From NCBI GenBank assembly GCA_022843175.1, contig JALHOE010000041.1:1-50146 (forward strand): DNA of 50,146 nucleotides, in the 5' to 3' direction. Made by a program: the position numbers and the translations under genes. Positions 26,422-34,364 of this stretch are shown here, piece after piece. This DNA comes from Deltaproteobacteria bacterium (lineage in GTDB: Bacteria; Myxococcota_A; Polyangia; Polyangiales; JADJMO01). The notes under the pieces were generated by a model that saw only the letters and a program-made list of their open reading frames with translations, did not search any database and was not told the DNA's origin. Positions within the stretch are counted from its first letter, which is position 1; each line of letters begins with the position of its first letter.

Positions 26422-27645
26422 CTAGTAGCTGAACGCCGCCGAAATCACCAACGTGGTGCTGCTCTTGCGAGCGTCGCTGCGGAAGGTGGCCGGCTGCCCG
26501 GTGGAGCCCAGCGTCTCGTCGTAGGCGAGCTTGTCGCCGCCCGTGAAGAAGCGCTCGTTGCTGGTGCGGTGGGCAGCCTCGACGCGCGCGATCATGCGGG
26601 GGTGCGGCTGCCAGCCCAGGGTGACGGTGCCGGCGAGGAGCTTCTGGCCGGGCACCGGCTCGTCCTTCTCGCGTCCGCCGCGGAACGTGAGGACGCCGGC
26701 CGGGTCGTTGAGGCCCTCGCCGCGGAGCGCGACGTAGGTGGTGTCGCCGAACTGCCACTTCGCCCACAACGCGGCGCCGTAATACGAAGGGTTCTTGATG
26801 ACGTGCTTGAGCGCCGGGGTGCCCTTGCGCGGGTCCTCGACCTCGTGGTTCTGCTCGTTGCCGAACCAACCCTCGAGCGCGAGGTGCACGCGCTTGTGCA
26901 CCTGCAGCGTGACGACGAGATCGTCGAACACGCGGAACGGGCGCCGGCCGTCCTGGATGATGTCCTGCTCCCAACCGCCGATGAGGACGTTGGCGATGGT
27001 GAGCTTCTCGGTCGGGTTCCACGCGAGCCGAAGCGAGCCGCTCTTGTGCGAGTTGCGGTCGCCGAGGTGGTCCCAGCCGTTGAACGCCGTGGCCGCGAGC
27101 GAGAGGGTGGGCATGAAGCGCCACGTCGCTCGGAGGCCGGTGACGTAGTACGGGGTGGAGTCGGCGATGATCGCGCGGGTGTAGTTCCAGTTCTCGGTGC
27201 TGACGAAGCTCTCGCGGCCGACCTGGCTCGGGAGCACGCCGGCCTCGAGGTGGAAGTCTCCCGTGCGCCAGCCGACGTTGGCCTGCTGAATGTGCTTCCA
27301 CACCTCGCGCGCGCCCGAGAGCGGGTTGTCGGGGCTGCTGTAGAGCGCGTCGACCGAGGTGCCGGCGTGGACGATCGCCGTGCCGGTGAGCTTCGCGTGC
27401 TCGACCCGCGCGCCGAGCGCGAGGAGGTTGACGGCGATCTCGTTGTGCCGGTTGGCGCTCGACATCAGGGTCGCCGAGCGGGTCGCGGGCGCCGGGTCGT
27501 GGAACGCGTAGTAGGTGTCGGCCACGACGACGGGGACGATCCGCGGGGGCTCGTCGCCCACGGGGAGATCGTCCTCGACCGCATACGCCGCGGCCGACGC
27601 GAGGACGACGACCAGAGACGCACCCGTACCAGCGAGGAGCCGCAT
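26422..27645 (-). CDS. Outer-membrane porin-like beta-barrel protein
   Basis: About 407 aa, with signal peptide (R-L-L-A-G-T-G-A-S-L-V-V-V-L-A-S-A-A-A-Y-A). ATG 27645 is preferred to 27657 because the signal begins there and AGGA lies upstream, but spacing is not ideal. The mature part alternates strands rich in W, Y and G (T-E-N-W-N-Y-T-R-A-I-I-A; L-R-A-T-W-R-F-M) and ends in A-A-F-S-Y, a typical barrel C-terminus. Resembles putative porins of the BBP2 type; substrate unknown. Last gene of a three-gene minus-strand outer-membrane operon. Confidence 0.72.
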   Translation of the reverse strand: MRLLAGTGASLVVVLASAAAYAVEDDLPVGDEPPRIVPVVVADTYYAFHDPAPATRSATLMSSANRHNEIAVNLLALGARVEHAKLTGTAIVHAGTSVDALYSSPDNPLSGAREVWKHIQQANVGWRTGDFHLEAGVLPSQVGRESFVSTENWNYTRAIIADSTPYYVTGLRATWRFMPTLSLAATAFNGWDHLGDRNSHKSGSLRLAWNPTEKLTIANVLIGGWEQDIIQDGRRPFRVFDDLVVTLQVHKRVHLALEGWFGNEQNHEVEDPRKGTPALKHVIKNPSYYGAALWAKWQFGDTTYVALRGEGLNDPAGVLTFRGGREKDEPVPGQKLLAGTVTLGWQPHPRMIARVEAAHRTSNERFFTGGDKLAYDETLGSTGQPATFRSDARKSSTTLVISAAFSY

Positions 27646-27682
27646 GCCTGGCGGCATCCTACACGCGCGCGCGGGGGGAGGG

Positions 27683-28417
27683 CTAGAACGCGTACGCTAC
27701 GAAAAGGCCGGCCTCGCGGGTGTAGAGCCACGGGTCGGTGTCGTTGAAGCGGGCCGGCGTGATCGTGTAGCGGAGGCCGCCGTGGAGCGCGCCGATGCCG
27801 GCCGCGGCCTCGAAGCGGTGCTCGCGCACGAAGGCGTTGTTCGTGGTGGTCGGGATGTAGTGGTAGGCGGCGTGCAGGCCGATGCCGCCGAGCCCGAGCT
27901 GCACGCGGCCGAGGAGCATCGGGTACGCGCGGCCGCTCTGGGTCCACCACCGGCCCCCGTTGAGATCGAACCCGAAGCCTGCGCCGCCGGAGATGCGCCC
28001 CTTGATCGCCCCATCCCAGTGGATGAGGCCGTAGTCCATCGCCGCATCCATGCGGAAGAACAGGTGCGTCTTGTCGTTCTCGGTGGCCGTGGCGCCGTCG
28101 ACCTTGGCCGCGCTGTAGGCGCCGAACTTGGTGACGAGCTCGGCGCCGATCAGCGTGTCGAAGCGGGTGGCGTCCCAGAACCCGAGCAAGTCGAGGTCGA
28201 CGCCGACGCCGGTGCGCTTGAAGTCCTCGGCGACGGCGGTGGGGTTGTTGCTCGTCTGCGTGCCGGTGACCATGCCGGCGAACGCGCCGACGCGGCCGAC
28301 CTTGTCGAAATAGCCCTTGGCTTCGTGCTCCTCGAGGCGCTCGGTGTCGGCGGCCTGTGCGGCGTTGGTGAGGAGGGCCAGCGCGACGATCGGGAGGGTG
28401 ATGAGCGGCTTCTTCAT
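27683..28417 (-). CDS. Outer-membrane beta-barrel protein
   Basis: A 244-aa protein from ATG 28417 with TGAGG eight bases upstream. Signal peptide K-K-P-L-I-T-L-P-I-V-A-L-A-L-L-T-N-A-A-Q-A, then an acidic segment and amphipathic strands (D-L-D-L-L-G-F-W, G-R-I-S-G-G-A-G-F-G-F-D), ending in F-V-A-Y-A-F, a terminal aromatic as expected for BAM recognition. It starts two bases after the stop of the upstream barrel gene. Function unknown. Confidence 0.72.
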   Translation of the reverse strand: MKKPLITLPIVALALLTNAAQAADTERLEEHEAKGYFDKVGRVGAFAGMVTGTQTSNNPTAVAEDFKRTGVGVDLDLLGFWDATRFDTLIGAELVTKFGAYSAAKVDGATATENDKTHLFFRMDAAMDYGLIHWDGAIKGRISGGAGFGFDLNGGRWWTQSGRAYPMLLGRVQLGLGGIGLHAAYHYIPTTTNNAFVREHRFEAAAGIGALHGGLRYTITPARFNDTDPWLYTREAGLFVAYAF

Positions 28418-28419
28418 GA

Positions 28420-29496
28420 TCAGAACCTCACCCCGATCTCGCCCGCCCAGCCGATGCCGTGGGTGCCGAAGGCGTTGATCGATCCATGCCCGCGGACGTA
28501 CGCGCGGTCCGTGAGGTTGACGTTGATGCCGCCGCGGAGCGGGCTCGTCCACACGTAGCCCTTGTCGATGAAGTTCTGTTGCTTGGCGAACAGGCTGAGG
28601 ATGTTGATGTCCCAGTGGACGTAGCCCTCGAGCCAGGTGGTGATCGGGATGATCGCGCGGAGCATCACGCCGATGTTCGTGTAGTAGAGGCGCTTGGCCG
28701 CGAGCGGGCCGACGGTGTTGGCGGGGGTGCCCGCCTCGCCCGGCTTGAAGAACGCGTCGGTGGTGACGTGCGAGCCGACGAACGCGATCTGGAGGATCGT
28801 CGGCAGGCCGCCGGTGCGATCGCCGAGCGGGGTCTGGCCGCCGAGGTAGAGCTCGAAGCCCTTGGCGAAGGACTTGTTGTCCTCCTTCTTCACCGGGCTG
28901 AGGCTCGGTGAGTAGACGACCATCTCGAACACGTATTCGGCGCTGATCGCGGCCTGCATCGCGCGGGCGTTGGCCTCGCGCTCGGCCGGCGTGAGCGGGC
29001 GGTAGTAGTCCGTGCGCCAGGTGTTGCCGGCGGAGTCGCGGGAGTAGCTCGAGCCGACGTAGCGGCTGTTGCCCTGGCCCATCGCCATCAGCATCGCGAT
29101 GGTGAACTTGGACAGGTAGCCGTGGTTCTCGAGCACGCGTACGCCCGAGAGGTTCACGTCGCTCGCGAGGCCGGCGACGGCGAACATGCCCCCCTTGCCC
29201 ATGAACGGACCGCCCTCGTAGAAGCGGTCGGCGAGGCGCGCGGTGCCTGTGACCCACGGCTCGTCGTATTCTTGGTCGTCCTTCTTCTTCGGCGGCGGGG
29301 GCTCGGCGAGCGAGGTCGTCGGCGGCGGCGGGGTGTAGACCGGAGGCGGGTTGCTGGGCGGCGGCGTCGGCGGTGGCGGCGGCGGCGTTACCTCGCCGTC
29401 CTTCCGTTCCTCGTTCTCGTCGGCTCGCGCCGTTCCCGAGAGCGCGACCGTCATGAGCGTGAAGGCGACCGCGCGAATGGAATGACCGATCTTCAC
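28420..29496 (-). CDS. Outer-membrane barrel with proline-rich N-terminal linker
   Basis: A 358-aa protein with GTG start 29496 and a GAGGGG just upstream. Signal peptide is V-A-F-T-L-M-T-V-A-L-S-G-T-A-R-A; residues about 35-72 are a proline-rich linker, a stretch that often spans the periplasm or peptidoglycan. The rest alternates glycine/aromatic strands (F-A-V-A-G-L-A-S-D-V; G-G-I-N-V-N-L) and ends G-V-R-F. Operon leader of the three barrels; the next gene begins two bases after its stop. Role unknown. Confidence 0.7.
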   Translation of the reverse strand: MKIGHSIRAVAFTLMTVALSGTARADENEERKDGEVTPPPPPPTPPPSNPPPVYTPPPPTTSLAEPPPPKKKDDQEYDEPWVTGTARLADRFYEGGPFMGKGGMFAVAGLASDVNLSGVRVLENHGYLSKFTIAMLMAMGQGNSRYVGSSYSRDSAGNTWRTDYYRPLTPAEREANARAMQAAISAEYVFEMVVYSPSLSPVKKEDNKSFAKGFELYLGGQTPLGDRTGGLPTILQIAFVGSHVTTDAFFKPGEAGTPANTVGPLAAKRLYYTNIGVMLRAIIPITTWLEGYVHWDINILSLFAKQQNFIDKGYVWTSPLRGGINVNLTDRAYVRGHGSINAFGTHGIGWAGEIGVRF

Positions 29497-29624
29497 AAAC
29501 CCCTCGCGCCTGTCTCCGGCCGCCAGAGCGCGGCTCTTAAGGGCCCACCGTACGATCGTGAAGAAATGTGCGGAACAAAATGCGCCAATTGCCCAGTGCG
29601 GAGGGGGTGCTTAGGCTGACGGCC

Positions 29625-30512
29625 ATGGCGCAAGTCCCGGAGCTGGATTTCTCTACATATGTCGCGGGTAAGAAGGCCGGTCACGTCGGCGGCGGCGACG
29701 GCCACGACTACGCGTACATCTCGGACCGGCAGACGCGCGCCGCGTTCCAGAAGATGGCCCCGGTCGAGTACGCCGTCGCCGCGACCGTCCGCATGTGGAA
29801 GGCGATCGGCAAGAACCAGCTGCTCGGCAGCACCGTTCGGGTCACCGAGCGTCAGTTCCCGCGGCTGCACAACCTCAACGTGCAGAGCGCGCAGCGGCTC
29901 GGCATCGCCACCCCCACGCTCTACGTCGGGCAGAACCCGCACCTCAACGCGGGCACGTTCGGCACGCTCGACGACTCGTTCATCCTGGTCAACGGCTCGT
30001 TGATCGATCACTTCAACGACAAAGAGATCCTCGACGTGCTCGGCCACGAGCACGGCCACATCCAGAACAACCACGTCGTCTACCTCACGACGCTCTACTT
30101 CCTCACCAACGTGGTCAACGCGTTCGTCGGCTGGTTCGCCTACCCGGCGCGCATCGCGCTCATGGCCTGGTCACGCCGCGCCGAGATCACGTGCGACCGC
30201 GCCGGCCTGCTCGTCGTGCAAGACCTGCAGACCTCGATGAAGGGCCTCATGAAGCTCGCCCTCGGCAGCAAGAAGCTCTACGAGGAGCTCGACCTCGACG
30301 CGTACCTCGAGCAATACGAGGACGGCAAAAAGGGAATCGGGCGGATGACCGAGCTGTTCGCCTCTCATCCCTACGTGCCCAAGCGCGTGATGGCGCTCAA
30401 GGCGTTCTCCGAGACGTCGCTCTACCGCAAGGCGGTCGGCCTCGGCGAGGGCGGCATCTCCATGGAAGAGTGCGACAACCGCGTGCACGAGATCATCAAG
30501 GTGGTGGCATGA
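29625..30512 (+). CDS. M48-family zinc metalloprotease
   Basis: A 295-aa protease. The zinc motif H-E-x-x-H is H141-E-H-G-H145 and the third-ligand motif E-x3-D is E187-I-T-C-D191. Between them is a hydrophobic segment (about 152-180) that would place the enzyme at the inner membrane, as in HtpX-like proteases. The C-terminus contains an H-P segment (S-H-P-Y-V-P-K-R). Relatives degrade damaged or misfolded membrane proteins; the role here is inferred. Start at ATG 29625; earlier in-frame starts look non-coding. Its stop overlaps the start of the GTPase (ATGA at 30509-30512), suggesting translational coupling. Confidence 0.9.
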   Translation: MAQVPELDFSTYVAGKKAGHVGGGDGHDYAYISDRQTRAAFQKMAPVEYAVAATVRMWKAIGKNQLLGSTVRVTERQFPRLHNLNVQSAQRLGIATPTLYVGQNPHLNAGTFGTLDDSFILVNGSLIDHFNDKEILDVLGHEHGHIQNNHVVYLTTLYFLTNVVNAFVGWFAYPARIALMAWSRRAEITCDRAGLLVVQDLQTSMKGLMKLALGSKKLYEELDLDAYLEQYEDGKKGIGRMTELFASHPYVPKRVMALKAFSETSLYRKAVGLGEGGISMEECDNRVHEIIKVVA

Positions 30513-32428
30513 GCGAGCCCGAGACCATGGACACGCCCAAGGGCCCGCTCGAGGGCTTTCGCGAGCGCAAGATCGACGTGCAAACGGCCCTCGAGGAGCT
30601 GAGCGACGTCGCCGGAACCCTCGGCGCCAAGACGCTGAAAGAGCGTCTCGACCGCGAGCTCGTGAAGAAGCTCGAAGAGGACCGCTTTCACCTCGTCGTG
30701 GTCGGCGAGTTCAACCACGGCAAGACCACCTTCGTGAACGCGCTGCTCGGCGCGCCCATCCTGCCCACCGGCGTCACCCCCACCACGGCGACGATCCACC
30801 ACCTCCGCTACGGCGACGAGCCGCGCGCCAAGGTCGTGTTCGCCGAGGGGCGCGAGGAGTCGATCGAGTTCGAGAAGGTCCGCAACTTCGTGGTCGGCGG
30901 CGAGTCGGGCACGAGCGAGGTCGCGCACATCGAGGTGAGCTACCCGGCCGCGCTGCTGCAGGAGCGCATCGTGCTGGTCGACACGCCAGGCGTGAACGAC
31001 CTCTCGCTGCAGCGGGCAGACATCACCTACAGCTACATCCCGCAGTCCGACGCGGTGCTGTTCCTGCTCGACGCCGGGCAGATCCTCAAGGAGAGCGAGC
31101 GCGTCTTCCTCCAGGACAAGATCATCGGCCAGGCCCGCGACAAGATCGTCTTCGTCATCACCAAGTGGGACCTCCTCAACGCCGAGGAGCAGGGCCAGGC
31201 GCTCGCCTACGCCAAGGAGCAGCTCGGCAAGTTCGTGAAGGGCGACCCGATGGTGTTCCCGGTGAGCGCGCAGAAGGCGCTCGGCGGCCACGGCGGCGAG
31301 AGCGGCATGGCCGAGCTCCTCGAGTTCCTCACCCGGTTCCTCGCGGAGCACCGCGGGCGCATCCTCCTGGACAACGCGCTCGGCGAGGGGCTCGCCGCGT
31401 CGAACACGCTGGTCAAGGGCGTCGACGCCAAGCGCCGCGCCCTCACCATGGACGAAAAAGAGCTCGCGCGCCGCATCTCCGCGATCGAGAGCGATCTGCA
31501 GGGCGCCGGCGCCACCATCGAGCAGCGTCGCGCGAAGATCCGCGAAGAGGTGAGCTCGGTGCGCGCGTGGGCGCGCCGCGATCTCGACCGCTTCGTCGAC
31601 GACGCGTCGCGCATGGTCCTCGCGCAGATCGAGAGCGCCGAGCCGGAAGACCTCAAGACCTACTTCGCCGGCTACCTCGAGGCGGTGGTCAAGGGCTGGG
31701 CCGAGCACGAGACGAAGGAGCTCGGCGCCGCGCTCGAGGGCATCGCCGAGCGCACCATCGCCATCGTCCGCGAAGACGCGCACGACACCGCCAAGCGCGT
31801 GGGAGACCAGCTCGGCGCGCAGCTCCCCGGCCTCAAGATCGAGGTCGACTCGTTCGCGTTCGATGTCGGCGTCATGGCGTCGCTGATGCTCGGCGTCGGC
31901 TCGTTGCTCTCGGGCGCGCTCGTCGTCGGCGCGCTGATGCTCGTCGCCGCGCCGATCATCGGCATGTTCGCGCGCGACCGCATCAACTCCGAATACAAGC
32001 GCAACGTGAAGGAGCGCACGCCGCAGGTGCTGCGCGAGATCGCGACCAAGGTCGGCCCGAAGATCGACGAGATGATCAACGAGTTCGCGACCAAGCTCGA
32101 CGCGTGGGTCGTCTCGGCCAGCGAGGATCTCCACCGCGAGCTGCTCGAGGTGCTCAAGTCCGCGAAGGACGCGCGGGCCGAGGGCGTCGAGAAGAGCGCC
32201 TCCGAGCGCGCCGACACCGAGGTCGCGTCGGGCAAGCTCGCCAAGGCGCGCGCGCGGCTCACCGAGCTCCGCGCGGGCCTGTGGGGCGAGGCGATCAAAG
32301 CCGACGAGGCCGAGGTCGCAGCCACCGCGGGCAGCCCGTCCTCGCCGCCGGCGATCAGCGGCAGCGGCCAGGGCACGAGCGACGGCGGGCCCCCGCCGCC
32401 CGTGAACACCCGCGGCGGCGCCGCGTAG
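30509..32428 (+). CDS. Dynamin-like GTPase, membrane-associated
   Basis: A 639-aa GTPase. G1 is G-E-F-N-H-G-K-T-T (66-74), G3 D-T-P-G (158-161), G4 T-K-W-D (218-221), followed by V-S-A-Q-K. A long helical middle region (about 300-440) precedes a strongly hydrophobic stretch (about 450-490: L-M-L-G-V-G-S-L-L-S-G-A-L-V-V-G-A-L-M-L) that could insert in the membrane, then more coiled helix and a low-complexity Ser/Gly/Pro tail. This is the order of bacterial dynamin-like/mitofusin-like proteins, which remodel or protect membranes. Start ATG 30509 overlaps the protease stop, so the pair likely acts together. A hairpin repeat begins 6 bases after the stop. Confidence 0.88.
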   Translation: MSEPETMDTPKGPLEGFRERKIDVQTALEELSDVAGTLGAKTLKERLDRELVKKLEEDRFHLVVVGEFNHGKTTFVNALLGAPILPTGVTPTTATIHHLRYGDEPRAKVVFAEGREESIEFEKVRNFVVGGESGTSEVAHIEVSYPAALLQERIVLVDTPGVNDLSLQRADITYSYIPQSDAVLFLLDAGQILKESERVFLQDKIIGQARDKIVFVITKWDLLNAEEQGQALAYAKEQLGKFVKGDPMVFPVSAQKALGGHGGESGMAELLEFLTRFLAEHRGRILLDNALGEGLAASNTLVKGVDAKRRALTMDEKELARRISAIESDLQGAGATIEQRRAKIREEVSSVRAWARRDLDRFVDDASRMVLAQIESAEPEDLKTYFAGYLEAVVKGWAEHETKELGAALEGIAERTIAIVREDAHDTAKRVGDQLGAQLPGLKIEVDSFAFDVGVMASLMLGVGSLLSGALVVGALMLVAAPIIGMFARDRINSEYKRNVKERTPQVLREIATKVGPKIDEMINEFATKLDAWVVSASEDLHRELLEVLKSAKDARAEGVEKSASERADTEVASGKLAKARARLTELRAGLWGEAIKADEAEVAATAGSPSSPPAISGSGQGTSDGGPPPPVNTRGGAA

Positions 32429-32433
32429 CGAAC

Positions 32434-32500
32434 AGGCGCGCGCGTCAGCGAGCGCCTAAACGTCAATACACACGTCAGGCGCTCGCTTACGCGCGCGCCT
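32434..32500. repeat. Hairpin repeat locus E (inverted pair)
   Basis: Forward copy 32434-32457 and reverse copy 32477-32500 (loop TTAC), 19 bases apart, inverted almost perfectly. This is the one locus between co-directional genes (GTPase and kinase). A related small hairpin, CTCGC-TGAC-GCGAG at 32574-32587, lies inside the first codons of the kinase gene. Confidence 0.83.
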
Positions 32501-32562
32501 ATCGTTAATGCTCGCGTCAGGCGGCTCGCGCGCGACCGGGGTGACTGGTCTAGGCTTCCCTC

Positions 32563-34164
32563 GTGAGGACCCTCTCGCTGACGCGAGCGTTCGCGCCGCC
32601 GGCGCGTGAGGGGGCGCACCCGGACGCGGAGCAGACGGCGCGCGCGCGTGCTGCGCTGCTCGTCACCGCGCTGCTCGTCGACGTGCTCATCGTCGCGACG
32701 CTGCGCGATCCGGCGATGTTCCGGCTCCGCGTGCTCGACGCGTTCGCGGCGATCAACATGTCGCTGCTCGCCGTCGATACCGCGGTGACGCTGGTGTTCA
32801 TGCGTCGCCGCGGCAAGCACTACGAGCGGCTACAGGACGCGTGCATCGTCCTCGAGACCTTCACGATCGTCGTCTGGATCCAGGTGACCGGCTCGGTGTC
32901 GAGCTACTTCCTGTTGATCGTCCCGTCGGCGATCCTCGGGTACCGGTTCTTCCTCGGGTACCGCGCGGGCCTCGTCACCCTCGTCGGGTTCACCGTCTTC
33001 CACGTCGGGGCGTTCGTGCTCGAGGCGCTCGGGGTGCTGCGGATCGCGGGGTTGTTCGTGCGCGATCCGGGCGGGATCTACGGCGTTCCGGCCTACCGCT
33101 TCGCCGCCATGGTCTCGATCCTCTGGACGTACATCGGCGCGTTCGGCTTCGCGAACTGGATGTTCGCCGCGCTCGACGCCAAGGAGGCCCAGCTCCGCGA
33201 GGTGCGGGACGATCTCGAGCGCGCGGTCGCGGAGCAGAAGCCTGGCCGCCTCACCGGCGCGACGCTCGGCGACGCCATGCGCTATCGGCTCGGGGAGATC
33301 CTCGGGCGCGGCGGCATGGGCGAGGTGTACGAGGCCATCGCCGAGGACGGCCAGCGCTTCGCGATCAAAGTGCTCTACGGTCACCTCGCCGGAAACCCCA
33401 CGGTGCTCGAGCGATTCCGACGCGAGGCCGAGGCCGCGCGGAAGCTCCCCCTCGAGCGGGTCGCGGCCGTTCACCACGTCGGCGTCGCGTCCGACGGCAC
33501 GCCGTACCTGGTGATGGATCTCCTCCGCGGCGAGGACTTCGCGGCGACCCTGCGGCGGCGCGAGCGCCTGCCGCCCGCGGAGCTGTTCCCGATCCTCGAC
33601 GAGCTCGCCGCCGCCCTCGATGCCGCGCACGACCACGGCATTGTGCATCGCGACGTGAAGCCGCAGAACGTCTTCCTGGTGGAGGGCTCTGGCGTGCGGC
33701 TCCTCGACTTCGGCGTCGCGCGCCTCGAAGAGGGCCTCGGACTGACGCAGACCGCGGCGCTCCTCGGCACGCCGGGCTACCTCGCGCCGGAGCAGATCAC
33801 CGGGACCGCGAGCGACATCGGCCCCCACACCGATGTCTTCGCGCTCGGGGCGATCGTGTACCGCGCGCTCACCGGCCAAGCCGCGTTCGCGGCGAAGAAC
33901 GCGTCGGCCGCGGCGTTCGAGGCGCTCAACTACGATCCGCCGGCGCCGAGCCGCCTAACGCCCGAGGTGAACGCGGACATGGACGCCGTCATCGCCCTCG
34001 CGCTCGCGAAGAAGCGCGAGGAGCGCTACGCGCGCGCCTCCGACTTCGCGCGCGATCTGCGCGCCGCGTTCGAGGGCACGCTCCCGCCCGACGTCCGCGG
34101 CCGCGCCCATTCGATCGTGCCGCCGTCCGGCACGCCCCCCGGCGACGCCACCCTAGCCAGCTGA
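32563..34164 (+). CDS. Ser/Thr protein kinase with N-terminal multi-pass membrane domain
   Basis: A 533-aa protein with GTG start 32563. The first about 210 residues hold about six hydrophobic helices (L-L-V-T-A-L-L-V-D-V-L-I-V-A; F-L-L-I-V-P-S-A-I-L-G), with a short coiled helix after them. A Hanks-type kinase follows: G-R-G-G-M-G-E-V-Y-E (P-loop, about 247), lysine in F-A-I-K-V-L, catalytic loop I-V-H-R-D-V-K-P-Q-N (about 358), L-D-F-G-V-A-R, G-T-P-G-Y-L-A-P-E. It probably senses a membrane or extracellular signal through its N-terminus, unusual since most bacterial kinases put a single helix after the kinase domain. Substrates unknown. It is in locus E/F repeats on both sides. Confidence 0.9.
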   Translation: MRTLSLTRAFAPPAREGAHPDAEQTARARAALLVTALLVDVLIVATLRDPAMFRLRVLDAFAAINMSLLAVDTAVTLVFMRRRGKHYERLQDACIVLETFTIVVWIQVTGSVSSYFLLIVPSAILGYRFFLGYRAGLVTLVGFTVFHVGAFVLEALGVLRIAGLFVRDPGGIYGVPAYRFAAMVSILWTYIGAFGFANWMFAALDAKEAQLREVRDDLERAVAEQKPGRLTGATLGDAMRYRLGEILGRGGMGEVYEAIAEDGQRFAIKVLYGHLAGNPTVLERFRREAEAARKLPLERVAAVHHVGVASDGTPYLVMDLLRGEDFAATLRRRERLPPAELFPILDELAAALDAAHDHGIVHRDVKPQNVFLVEGSGVRLLDFGVARLEEGLGLTQTAALLGTPGYLAPEQITGTASDIGPHTDVFALGAIVYRALTGQAAFAAKNASAAAFEALNYDPPAPSRLTPEVNADMDAVIALALAKKREERYARASDFARDLRAAFEGTLPPDVRGRAHSIVPPSGTPPGDATLAS

Positions 34165-34166
34165 AT

Positions 34167-34364
34167 CGGCGCGCGCGTCCGCGAGCGCCCGGACCCGCGT
34201 CAGCAAAAAATAGGCGCGCGCGTCCGCGAGCGCCTGGACCCGCGTCAGCAAAATAGGCGCGCGCGTCAGCGAGCGCCTGACCCCAATCCCTCCGGAGAAC
34301 GTGGAGCTCGGCTGGCACCAAGGCGCCAACGTTGCCGGTCAGGCGCTCGCTGACGCGCGCGCCT
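34167..34364. repeat. Hairpin repeat locus F (4 copies, convergent gene ends)
   Basis: Forward copies at 34167-34190 and 34212-34235 (loop GTCC), 34255-34278 (loop GTCA), and a reverse copy at 34341-34364. The first three are spaced by about 45 bases with a shared linker GGACCCGCGTCAGCAAAA, i.e. a tandem duplication. The reverse copy overlaps the stop codon of the minus-strand kelch lipoprotein (34363-34365). Confidence 0.86.
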
